A stretch of 64,000 nucleotides of DNA from the NCBI GenBank assembly GCA_964247055.1, contig OZ176055.1:2666001-2730000 (forward strand). Reading direction: 5' to 3'. The DNA comes from Paragordius varius (lineage: Eukaryota > Nematomorpha). Shown in pieces: positions 49,078-61,409 of this stretch (positions are counted from its first letter, which is position 1; each line of letters opens with the position of its first letter). The notes under the pieces are model-generated. The model was given only the letters and a program-made list of their open reading frames with translations, ran no database searches and had not been told where the DNA came from. The translations under genes were made by a program, and so were the position numbers.

Positions 49078-50878
49078 ATGCTTAGAAGTTAAATAAATAA
49101 GTTTTAAACGCATAGAAATTAAGATTGGATTGATACAAATGCTGGTTACCGCTAACAAGCAGGAAAATTTACTCAGAGTAAAAACCTTAATAGGGCAAGC
49201 AAATAAAAACAAAGATTTGAATTGTGTTGTTTTACCGGTTTAATATTATTTTTTATCGTAGGAATGTTTTAATTCTCCATATGGGAATAAATATTTTAAA
49301 GAATATGCTGAGCCAATAGATGGGCCAACTTTCAATTATATGTCTGAATTGGCTAAGGCAGAAAATTTATATATAATTGCTGGTTCTATCCCAGAAAAAC
49401 GTAATGACAAATATTTTAACACTTCTTTTGTTGTGAATAATGAAGGTTTGCTTCAGACACAGTATTCTAAAATGCATTTATTTGACATTGATATTCCTGG
49501 GAAAATTACATTTAAGGAATCGGAAACACTTTCGCCAGGCTTAAAATTTGCTACGTTTAATATTGGCGCATTCACATTTGGAATTGGGATTTGTTATGAT
49601 TTACGTTTCCCTGAGTTAGCTTTAATATACACACAAAAGTTGGGGTGTCATGCAATTTTATATCCTGGTGCTTTTAATACTACCACCGGTACGATAAAAC
49701 AATATTTTTGCTGATCTTCATCTTTAAAAAGAGATATGTGCTTAATTAAATTATTTAAACCATATTTTGATTATATTTCGATTTTTAAAGTATCTTTTAT
49801 ATTTTATATAATCGTTTAAATACTGTGAAATTTAGTAAAATCCTATTTTTATAAAAGCAATCGCTAAAAGTGTTACATCAATTCCCATATAAACCGAATA
49901 TAATTAGGTTGCATTTTACTTGGATATTAATTTATACAAATACATCCATATTTAAAGGTCCACCCCATTGGGAACTCCTAATTAGGTCACGTGCTCTTGA
50001 TAATCAAATCTATTGTGCCGGGATCTCACCGGCTAGGAACTGTGATCCCAATGAATATCCTGTTTATGGGCACACTTTAATTTGTGATCCTTGGGGAAAG
50101 GTTGTTGAATCTTTGGGTGTTGAAGAGGGCATAATAATTTCTGAATTAGGTTGTTCTTTTTGTTATATGTTTATAATAATAAAGTGAAGAGCTCTTACAA
50201 ATTTTATTCTATAATAGGGCAAAAGATCGTTGGTTATTCGAATTGTAATATAATAATTTTGACATTGAAAATAAAATGTAAGATCTTTAATGCATAGATA
50301 TTTTTTTCTAGTCAAATAGTTTTGTAGGGAAAGATATTCTAATAACATTGCGTTTTCAGTTAAGGATTAACTTTATAATAAAAATAACTACAATAAAAAT
50401 ATTATAAAGACAAAACGCAAAAACTAAAGGGCAATATTTTCTAATATACGAAAATCAAACTTTAAAACCTTCATTTTTTCATGGTTTTGCGTATCAAAAT
50501 TATATTTATACAATTATAAACTTTAAATTATATGGTTTATGGATGAAAACATAAAGTTTAATAAAGTATGGTTGTTTTTTATAAAAAAATATTTGTCTTA
50601 GTTTACACGTTTTATCTGTATATCTTCAATTTTATTCTAAAATTTGGTTTTTAACATAGTTGGAGAATCAATAAATAATTTAAATGTATACCACAAAACT
50701 TCATATTAATTAAAATTTAAATTCTCTTTTGGAATGTTTAAAAGTCAATATTATCTTTAAGTTTTTAAACTAGCTTATTATTGTGATTTTTATAGATTTG
50801 GATTATGTGGAAGAGGTGAGGAAATCAATACCAATCTCCAAACAGCGCAGAAAAGATGTTTACCAACTATCATTCTAA
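49078..50878 (+). CDS. NIT2: Omega-amidase NIT2 (nitrilase superfamily), five exons
   Basis: Hydrolyses alpha-ketoglutaramate and alpha-ketosuccinamate, clearing transamination by-products. Exons 49078-49087, 49116-49237, 49262-49688, 49958-50149 and 50796-50878; phases agree, 277 aa (human 276). Catalytic triad visible: Glu in LPECFNSPYG (about residue 45), Lys in YSKMHLFDIDIPGKITF and Cys in GIGICYDLRFPELA. Also IIAGSIPE, YPGAFNTTTG, PPHWELLIRSRALDNQ, SPARN and the end YVEEVRKSIPISKQRRKDVY. The first exon is just ATG plus seven bases. Splicing its 28-nt intron gives MLRKIKIGLIQM, matching the family start, whereas the unspliced frame has a stop and no ATG. The second intron is 24 nt and starts GTTTAA, an in-frame stop, so it must be removed. 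Start codons of this gene and UCK are 60 bp apart. Confidence 0.95.
50391..50639. mobile_element. Mariner-like MITE, family B, between NIT2 exons 4 and 5
   Basis: TA-CAATAAAAATATTATAAAGACAAAACG at the left; ACGTTTTATCTGTATATCTTC near the right end. Lies in the 646-nt NIT2 intron 4. Confidence 0.5.
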
Positions 50879-51798
50879 TTTATCAATTATCCAATTTTTA
50901 TTAATAAATTATTTTATTTACCCTAAAATAATAAATTTTATATCAAACAGAGAGATAGTATATTCATTTTCATAATTTATTTTCTGTAAATTTAATTTAT
51001 ATATATATATATATATATATAACTCTATGTGCTAAATATTGATTATTGATATAAAATACAAGGTAAACTGAATGGATCATGTAATTTCACAAAAAATATT
51101 ATAGCGTTAAAGTTTTAAAGCACCTAAATTGCAATATAATGGATAAGTGTATAATAATAACTAGAGTAGGACCGGTCAAAAATATAAATAATATAAAAAA
51201 ATGTACATTCAAATTATTTACGTTTTTGCTAATATTCACTAAACTAAACAAACTAATGTAATGTTTTGTAGATAAAAAAGTATAAAAGATTGATATGGTA
51301 AATAATGAGCATTTTAATATAGTAGCGGATATAAGGATATAAAATGTTTTAATTTTAAACTATATACAATTTTCACAAATACTTATATCTATTGGACGGA
51401 ATCATTAGTATAATATGTGTAATAGGCGATGTATATATTATCTAATACTCTAATTTTTTTAAAAAATCAAAATATCTAAACATAAAATGGCCCCAAAATT
51501 GCAATAAATATAAAGTATATAATCATGTTGGAAGAATGATAAAAAAATTTAATAAAATAATACATATGATTATAAAATTAGTATCAAAATTGTCTAGGCA
51601 TACAAAATTTTGGTAGTAAAAGAACATATAAAAAGGTATAAAAATGATTTATCGTTTGTATCAAAAGCTATCAAAATATCTGGTATAAAAAAGGGTAGGT
51701 TGGTATAAAAAATTATAGATATAATTATAAAAATTTTATGCAACACCGGAATTTTTAATCTTTGACTATATTTTTCAATTGCTTTCAAAGTTATTGTG
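50879..51798. other. Gene-free stretch between NIT2 and MEIOC
   Basis: Convergent gene ends. AT-rich with a (TA)n tract at about 51000-51020; nothing else seen. Confidence 0.5.
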
Positions 51799-54700
51799 TT
51801 AAAACATTTTTGAAGAAGCAATTTTCAATGCACCATTCATATTGTTATTGTTTCCATATGTGTTATTTGGATTTTGCATATAATTATTGTAAAAAAATCC
51901 ATTTTTTGAAACTTGTGGTGTTAAACCATTTTCACTAACTATTTTAGTGGAAAATTTCATCATATTAATCAATAGATCTGAGTTACTATTGGCCATTCCA
52001 GAAATGGGTATGTTATTATTATAATCTATTATATTACTGCCATTATAGTTTTGCAGAGTTGAATGTTGAGATTTCGTCAACAATGTTGCGAAGTTATTGT
52101 AACAGTCAGATGGTAATACAGAGGACAAATTGGTTGTATTGTAAAAATTAGTGGCAGAAGTGTTAAGCCTTTGAACAAAGTTATTCCTTAAAACATCACA
52201 TTGTGGTACACCGCTTGTTTCATTTAATGTTGTGGACAAAGTTGAATTAGAAAAATTAGTGACAGCAGTCGTAGAACTAATATTCATTTTCCCTAAAGCG
52301 ATTGCCAAGTGTAAAGATGACCAAAGCACGCTACGTACAGCTTTTGTGGCACGACCAAGTTCCTTAATCGCCATAGAAAGGGCCAATATATCTGTGGTAA
52401 TAATGTCAAATTTTTTTATAAATATTAAGATATTTCGAATTCTTAATTTATTTAACAGATTGTTTTAAGTATTATATGAATTATTAATAAAAATACGGCA
52501 CTTATCACATGAACAACCACTTTTAAGTGTGTATCATGGCAAAAAAAAAATAATATTAGTAACAGAGTTAAAATATCAAGAAACTTTTCAAAATAGAATT
52601 ATTTACTTTTATATTAATATATGTATTATATTCTTTTGTAAATTTACCTTTATCATCTTGAAACTTTTTGGGAGGTGAGGGTTGAGAATATGACATGATA
52701 GCTGAACTGCCAACACCACCATTATTAATTCCAGTTTGCATTTTTGCGCCTAAAACATTGGATGCTTGTTGAATTTCTTCCTTTCGTTTGATTTGGACGG
52801 CTTTAATGGCCATGAACCATGCCTCTAGTTTGCGGATTATATTGTGAGCCATGACAGGGACTGATGAAACACCGGGCAGGGAGGATTGCATTTTATTTAA
52901 CAGGGTTAAAATCTAATTAAAAATATTTTAAGGTTTTATTCAGAAACATTCAATAAAAAATAATGTTAAAATTACACAACTCTTAAATTAAATTCAAGTA
53001 TAATGTTGTTCATTTCTAGTGGAAATTAACTGTTTAGTTTAAAAACTAAAAAAAAGGTTAAAGTTTTATTATTCTATAACAACACTCTTAAATTTAAAAA
53101 TCCAAAAAAAAGTAAACGTCACTTTACAATTCTTCATATTAAAATAGTACCTTTGCGTGTTCCTTAATATGATCCACAATCATGCGGTCAATCCGTGAAG
53201 GGTTTGAGCCTAAACCAGGAACTGGAATAGAATTATTACTAGTTATGTTCCGGCCCGGGAATGTCCGAGCCAGTTCAGCCTCACATTTCTTGCGTTCTTT
53301 CTCAAGGCATTTAAACTGGGAAAAACATTCCTCCAAAAAATATTGGAGAAATAATCCAGGATAGGTTCGTTTTGTACTTGTACGATAAATTGAAGAAAAA
53401 GTAGATGGGACGACACAATTTATTCCCATATTAACATTACCGTTTGCGAGAATCATGGTATTATTATAATTATTTTTTGGTTTAATTAATTTATTATTAT
53501 TATTATTGAACCCATAATTATTGTATACATTGTTGTTGATAATGGATGAGTCATGGTTGTTAAAGGGACGTCGGCTGGCATTAAAGTTAGTCAATGGTTT
53601 AGCATAAAATCCAGCAATGTTTTGGGTCACTAGCGGTATGTTATTTCCAGTGTTTTGCAAATTTTTAAGAGGATTGTATCCAAGAATGGCCTTGCTCTTA
53701 TTAATTAAATTCGTATTATTATTAGTTTTAATAATATCCTTTGTGTTTTTATTAAAAATTTGGGTAAGGTTTTTATTCATCATTTCAGATACCATATTTT
53801 GCAATCGTATTTTTTGTTGTGAATTCAAAATATTCAAAATTAAATTAAATCTTTCATCACCAGTTACTAATTGATTACAATTTCCATTATTTATTTGTTG
53901 ATGGAGAGTTTGTAAAATTGTTGCATCTTTATTTAAAACTTCAGAAATAATTCCAAAAACCTTGTTATCAATTGCATTATGAATCTGGTTACTATTTTTT
54001 TGAGTATAATTTTCAATAGAACTATTAGAAGAACATACAAAGGGTTTTGTTGGTGAAACGATTTCTGATGTAGATATGGGATCATTAACTGTCGGTGACC
54101 ATATATTTTTAAAAAAGGAAGAGCCAAATCTATTATAAAATTAAAATATAAAATTATATTAAAATATTATTAATAATAATATCTAATTAAATAATTGTTG
54201 AAACAAACACTAACCCAGAATCCGTTAAAATCGATGAGTTAAAACAATTTTTATAGCCCATGATAGAATTCTCATCAGTTGATGAATTCAAAGAATGATA
54301 ACCATTATCTTTAGGACTTTTATGTAAATAGCCAGCGGTACCATCCAACATTTTTACCGTATTTTTAGTTGAGGAATAATTTGTGCTCCCATCATCTACA
54401 ATCTTGGATACCATATCTAGAATAGAGGATTCTTGGCCATTGTATTGTTGGCTTGCAGAAGAAAGAGGAAAACTCTGGTTTTCTTCCATTTTATTCATCT
54501 TATCCATATAAATACCATTATTCACATTATTAACTGTTGAAATATGATTGGGAAACATGTCGGTATTATCGTCTGCTACTGGGGCAAAACTAATCGTCTG
54601 ACCATTATTATCCATATATGATGTTATCGTATAATTATTGCTCAATAATTTATTTATCCCTTCCGAATTGAAATCTTTAAAATTCTCAAATTTTGATACA

Positions 54701-54915
54701 AATTCTGTAACATCATGAAATTTATCGGAATCGATTGGATTAGTGGCATTAGAATATTTTTCATTCATGTTAAATAGATAATCGAATTCAGCGGTGTTTG
54801 TAGGTAAAAATATATTATTATAATTCTTATTGACACTAGTGTTTAATAAAACACTGTTAAATATATTATTGCTATCATTATCATTCATATGACTTGATAT
54901 CATGATTTTGGTCAT
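51799..54915 (-). CDS. MEIOC: MEIOC-like meiosis-specific coiled-coil protein, four exons
   Basis: In vertebrates MEIOC works with the RNA helicase YTHDC2 to keep germ cells in the meiotic programme. Minus-strand exons 54915-54215, 54129-53151, 52912-52648 and 52391-51799; phases agree, 845 aa. The first 490 or so residues are Asn/Ser-rich and unconserved. The conserved domain follows: QYFLEECFSQFKCLEKERKK, CEAELARTFPGRN, NNSIPVPGLGSNPSRIDRMI, VDHIKEHAKILTLLNKMQ, KRKEEIQQASN, FQDDKDILALSMAIKELGRA and TKAVRSVLWSSLHLAIAL. Each block matches vertebrate MEIOC in order and spacing. A further Asn-rich tail of about 150 residues follows the domain. Introns are 85, 238 and 256 nt. The start is the first ATG in the open frame; the true N-terminus is uncertain because this part is not conserved. 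Confidence 0.88.
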
Positions 54916-57207
54916 AATGGCAAACACGCGTAATATATTTCAATTCTCTGTAAATTTAATAAGATAAAATATATAAATAAATTATAAAAGGCATATGGGA
55001 TTTCCCAATAACTTACATTAAAGTTCGTTAAAAACGGTTTTAGTCCTGTCAAATATTACATTAATGGAAAAAGGGGAATAGAGAAATTTTAACAATATAA
55101 ATAAGTAATACGACTGTAACTAATATTATCTTTGCATACAAGATCAAGGTCAATTTTTGTTCAATTAATGATAAATATTTGAAATTAAAAAAAGCTAAAT
55201 ATTAAAAAATACTTTTTATATTAAATTCCCAAGAATCGTAAAAATCGGAATGATAAATTTACAAAATAATTTTCCGAATTCATATTATCCAATAATATTT
55301 TTATGAATGAAAATAAAACGTGGGATATGTTTATAATATCTTTTATTTATTATTATTTACTTCAAATAAATGGTAGACACTATGTGCGTCATAGCGTAAG
55401 TGTTTATATATTATTATATGTATGCGCATTTAGCGGAAAAATGATGTCGTCATCCAAAAATAAGAGAAAAACAATGACTAGTCATTTTTTAGCCAATAAA
55501 TATTAACATGTAACTCTTTTAAATCAATGGTAAAATTTTGAATGGTGTCCAAATTTAAAATTATATTTACATAAATGATAAATTTTATGAAAAATCGGAA
55601 CAAACAAAGATTGTATTATATTATTTACACAGGAGGCGGCCAGGCTAACAATATAAACGTTTATAGCGAAAAACGGAAATAGATAAGTAACTATAAATAA
55701 ATATATTTAAAGGCCCGTTATTGTATAATAATAAGTATTAAATATAAGGAGGACAATTTTAGAATAAAAATGGTTCCAATTATGTAAATTTTATGTTAAG
55801 TGTGTATTAATATTAATTGCAACTTTTTTATTGTTCCTTATTTTATTAATTAATTTTTATACATATTTTTACTTGGAAAGAAGAAGAAAGTTGACATTAG
55901 ATGTGACCCAAATATATACTTGAGTTCTTCTCAATGTTACACATTTATTAATAACAGAAAAGAAGGTAAAAAAAGGCATGAAAAGTTCAAACTGTTTCAT
56001 TAAACTAACAATAATGTGTATAAAAGATGTAGCAAAATAAAGGTAAAATGCATTTTTAAATATGAAGAAGAGCATATATATATATATATATATATAAATA
56101 CTGAATGTGAAAGGTTTAAAATATGTTTTTTTTCATATACTTAAGAGTAATATTTTGTTTAAGTACAAATAATTATGCAATATGTGATAATTTTTTAAAT
56201 TTAAATAAAAAATTCAATGTGATATACATGTGATTGAAAGCTTAAGGGTTATTTTATAATTACTCTTTTTATCAGAATATTAATCATCCTTTTAACATAA
56301 AACGCATGGCGGCATATATCATGAATCATCATATTTTCTGCGAAAATTTGAGTTATTTAGCCTTATTATTCCGTCTTTTGGAAATTTAATTTGATATAAA
56401 AATTGCAGATCTAGCATTGTGGCAGTAATATTTAAAATTAATTTTGATGTTACTTACTAAGCAAATATATTAGATAAGGCTTACCTCTCATTAAATTAAT
56501 ATGTTTAAATATTTTTGGAATTTTGCATAAATTTGGGACAGTTACTATTAATAATATTAATTTTGAATGATATAATCAATTAATCTCAATATATAACCTT
56601 TTTATTTATTGATTATCAAAATAAACAATCGACAGCTTCTTGGTAATCATTTAAAAATACAACTTCCTTTTTAGCGACCAAAACCATGAAATGGCCGTTA
56701 GTGAGGTATTAATGGAAAAACCTAAGAATAGAACTGAATTTTTTTGAAACCATTCCATGTAAATAATATAATTTTTTTAAAAAATTTAAATGAGATGTGT
56801 TATTGCGCTCGCTGTATAGTTCAAATATTGACCTTTTCATAAAACATCCCAATCGCTGCAAAATAAAATATACTTATGTGCGAAAAAACTAATTTTAATT
56901 CTCGAAAGATGGGAATCACCAAAAAAATAAATTTCGAAATAATTTTGAAAAAATGGCGCCGATATAGTAGGATATACAATTTATTAACAAATCTAAAAAT
57001 ATATTATTTGGGTTTTAAATTGTTACAGTATGATAGGAGTGAATTTAATTCTGCCTCTAATTAATAATAGCTTAAATTTACTGGAGAACCTATTACCCCA
57101 AAATTAAATCGGAATTTTAAAAGAAATATTTTTCATTAAATTTGAGATGATTCTCACAATCAACCAACTAATTATAAGAGTCATGAATATGGGTTTTTTT
57201 AATAATA
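54916..57207. other. Gene-free stretch upstream of MEIOC
   Basis: AT-rich DNA. Open frames at 55303-55506 and 56876-57064 match nothing known. A (TA)n tract sits at 56072-56096. Confidence 0.4.
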
Positions 57208-57482
57208 CCATTTACACTTTAAATTCACCCTTATTCAAAATCACCCTCGAACAATACAAATTCACCCTAAAATAAATTATATCTTTTTTAAGATTAAATA
57301 ATACCAATTTTTTTATATTTTTCAAAAATGAATTTAGTTTGAAATTAAAATAATACTGAAAAATAAAAAACTAAACTATAAAGATATATGTTTCAAATAT
57401 TTTTATAAATATATATAGTAATGAGTTCTATTAGCTTGATAACACATAATTTATTTTTAGGGTGAATACGAATTGTAAATGG
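57208..57482. mobile_element. MITE family C, intergenic copy
   Basis: CCATTTACACTTTAAATTCACCC at the left and AATTGTAAATGG at the right. The only one of seven copies not inside an intron of a gene recognised here. Confidence 0.7.
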
Positions 57483-60400
57483 TAAAACATTGTTTTTTTA
57501 AAATTTAATTATATTACGCATTGTAGTAGTTTTAATAAAATTTATAAATTCTTTTACCAAGTCTAGCAGACTTCAAAATTATTAAATAGGCTGTAACAAA
57601 ATTTGCATAAATTAAAACCATAGAGCATTCATGATCTCATAACTTCTTTTTAATTTTAAGACATCATTCAGTTTGATGAATCTCACAAGAGTTACTTTCG
57701 GAGCTCAGACATTATTATTATTAAAGTGGTATACAAAAATCGTTTACTTACTCAATAGGTGACAAGTAAGCCAAAAATTAAAACATCAAATTCTGGTACC
57801 TGTTAAACCAGAAAATATATTTTTTATCAGGATTCGATTGAACTTGATATAATTGAAAATTTAATATAACATAGAAGTATTGAAAGATTAACCAAGGTAT
57901 ACCCCAAATTATAATTAAAATTTGTAATAAAGTCTCAGGGTTATCTTAGTAATCATAATCACACATTTAACTATCTAAATTTATTTTACAAGTAACTAAT
58001 TCACCAATAATTTCTTAAATTGTAGCTCACCAATTATCAATCATATCGAATTCAATAGACATTTATACAAAATTTTTATTCCATATATTTTCAAACATGT
58101 CAGGATATCACGGTTTTTTTGGTTTTAGCATACGAGTATAAATAAGTAATTTCCATATGTGTGGTAATTGCACCATATCAAAAAATGTTTTTGACGTGTA
58201 TTGTATCAAATAAATTTTTTGACTGAAGCTAAATGATTCATACTAAAAAAAATAATCATTCAACTTATTTAAAAAGCAAAGCAATATTTTATTAATTTTC
58301 TAATTTTTATATGTAATCTGTGAAAATTTCAAATTATTGGCCCCACTAAAATGGGCCAGCTTTCACAAGACTTCATTGCCTTTTGGATTAATTTTGTACC
58401 TCAGAGCGATTTAAAATAGGACTACTAAAATATTTAAGCTATTGGGGTAAATTTTAAAATATGCGTTAGCATTTTAGGCGCATAATTTAAGATATATACA
58501 AAAACGTTAAATTGTTAAAAAACCTCATCTTAAATTTTAATAATAAAACCGGTAATTCTATGGTTATTAGGCAGCAAAATTTAATTTTCTTGTTTCAATC
58601 GTTTATTGGCCTCATAATTTAACTCAGGAGTGTGGAACACGAGCCTTACAAAATATTTTTGCAGCCCGCAAGAAATTTCAAATGCAAATTTTACAAAATC
58701 TGAGTAAAATTAATTTTCTTAAACAAATTTTCGGAATATTCCAAATTTAGGCAATAAATTAGAGAAATTTTTTTAAACGAATAGTAGGTACAGTCTTATT
58801 TTGAAATATAATAATATATTTAATGAATTCCATGTATTTTGATGCGGTGTGTTAGTTTCTCCGATTGTATATGCGGCCCGAGAAGCCATTTGCGTTGGGA
58901 ACCCCTTTAGCACTAATAAACCTAAAATGCCGATTGCGCGATGATAATTATTAATCTCTGCGAATGACATCAATATAATTTATTATTTATATTTATATTT
59001 CGCTTGAAATTTTAATTTTCAGTAGTATTTTATTGAAGTGTAGTTGATGGTAGGTGGACAAAGTACATGATACTGAACATTATATCATATAAATTATAAG
59101 GCAGTTTCTCTTCAATTTAAAGATATTTTACTATAATGATATACACGTTCAGCATCTCTAGAAAAAATAATTGTCTACTCTTTCCATAATGCTTCGAAAT
59201 ACCTTAAATCCCACTTCTCCAAAATTTCTATAATTAATTTTAAAGCAAAATTTCCATTTTTTCGGGAAAAATTTTTTTATGTTAGCATATATTCATTTTT
59301 TGGGTCTAGTTTAACACTTCATTATATTTTTACTTTTTTTCCTGGCTTACCTTTTGAGGTAGTTTTCTATCCCAGAGCATTGTTCTCATGTTTTAGATAA
59401 AAAAACTTATATTTTTTAGAGTTTTATGACATCTAGAGAAAGTAGGGACAGCTCCAAAACACGATTGAAACTAAAAGCTGATAGCAAAATCAAAACATAT
59501 CAAGTTTTTGCTGATAAAATGTAGCCTGAAATCTTCATAAATTACGTTTTCTAACCATAATATACATTTGTTGCCCGTTGCATTAAATTACTATAAACAA
59601 AAATGGCGGCAAAAAAGTTTAGTATATTTTTTGCAATTTTACATTTATTTTTAATAATGCGCCTAAAAGGCTAAAGAAAGCATATTTTCGGCTTAATACC
59701 TTAACTACATTTTAAAATACTCATAGTTAAAATCTCTCTGGGATATAAAACTTAAAAGATAATGGAGTGTTAACAATTGTATACATATCAGTCCTTAGAT
59801 TCAAATTGGGGTAACTAGGTTCCCCATGCCTGCTTAATATCAAATATATTAAGAAATATATCATTAATTTAAACCGCTGCAAGTTTTCATTTAAGTTATA
59901 TTGATGCCGGATATGACAAAATATTTCTTCAAAAAACTTAAATATATTTATTTAATGAAACATAAGGTAAATTTAGCCACATAGTGCATTAATATAATAA
60001 AAATGCAAAATAATCCCTTTTTTCTGTTAATAATAATTGATGTGATTTTAATATAAATTTAACATTAATTATAGCGTTAGAATAACACGATTTTTGCAAA
60101 AATGTTATATTAAAATGGCGTAAGAGTAGTTTAATAAACTAAATATGATTAAAATATTTTGCTTATTTATATAATTTTTATTAGATGGAAGCATAAATAT
60201 ATAAATTCCGGTCGATTTTGATAGTTTTTATAATATTTATTTAACGGTCTTATATAAAATTAAATCTAAGTGTTACCAAAACTTACCCATTCTAGATGAG
60301 TCAAAAATTAACATAAAAATAATTTTTTGTTAGTCATTTATGATATATTTTTAATGATATTTTTTCGCACATAGCTTTTCAAAGAATTTTTATTTAGCCA

Positions 60401-61409
60401 ATTGTACGCAAATTTTCATTTTCATATATGGAGCAGTTACCACAAAATAGTAATATTCTTAACCACTCGTAAAGCCCAAAACCATAAAATTTATAATCAT
60501 ATATTGGACAATACTTCATCAACTTATTTTTTATACCCCCCGATTTTGGCGCACTCTAATTTAGCCTATAAAATATAGATTATTATGTTTTTGTGTTTAT
60601 TATAAAAAATTACGAACACTATCCAAAAATTTAAATTTAATAAAATAGCTTTGGTAGCTTTAGAATATAAAAAACTGATAACATTTTCACCAAAAAATTT
60701 ATAAGGACATGTGCTAATTTTGCAATTTTTATACCTTTTTAAGGATATTTCTTTATGCCCCCCTTTCCCCGATATAATAAATCATACATTAAATTTATTG
60801 TAGTTTCATTTAAACATGTGTAAATTTTAAATTCAGTGCGGAGCTATTTAATTTTCCAGTATTTAAGGTATTTTTGTTGGTTATAAAATATTGATATTGT
60901 TTTTCTAATAGATATAACCTCTGTAACAAATAATGGAATCTACTGTTATTATCAATTCTTTGATTTAAGATAATATGGAGTATACTAAACATGTATGATG
61001 CACTTAATTTGAATCTTAATTATTCTAAGATTTTATTTTGAAATCATATTAGTTTATTTGTACAGGACAAAAATAATTCTGAGTTTAAAATAATTTGTAT
61101 AGATGTATCCATAATTTTTTTATTAGTTGTGATTAAATTGCGGTCTTTCATTAACTGTAAGATTTTAACTTATATTTATGATATTTACTGTTATTAACAT
61201 TCATTAATTCTGTTATTTTTTAACCACACCTTTGGATCACGCCTTATCATAACTATACAAACTTTAAATTATAATTATAAATAAAAACTATCAGCTTAAA
61301 ACACCAATGTCTCATTTTTATTTCTCCACATTTCTCATATGATGGGGCACAACCTTAACTCAGGTGGTTTATTGATCCCTTAAATTGTTTATAAAAGAGG
61401 CACTTTTAG
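57483..61409. repeat. Gene-free block with family A repeats
   Basis: 58090-58520 and 59380-59770 are copies of repeat family A; 58632-58905 resembles the short MITE at 9566-9790. The rest is AT-rich with no gene seen. Confidence 0.45.

Noticed and set aside
55303-57064. Open frames of 62-68 codons upstream of MEIOC
   Set aside because: No conserved motif and no splice-consistent neighbours.
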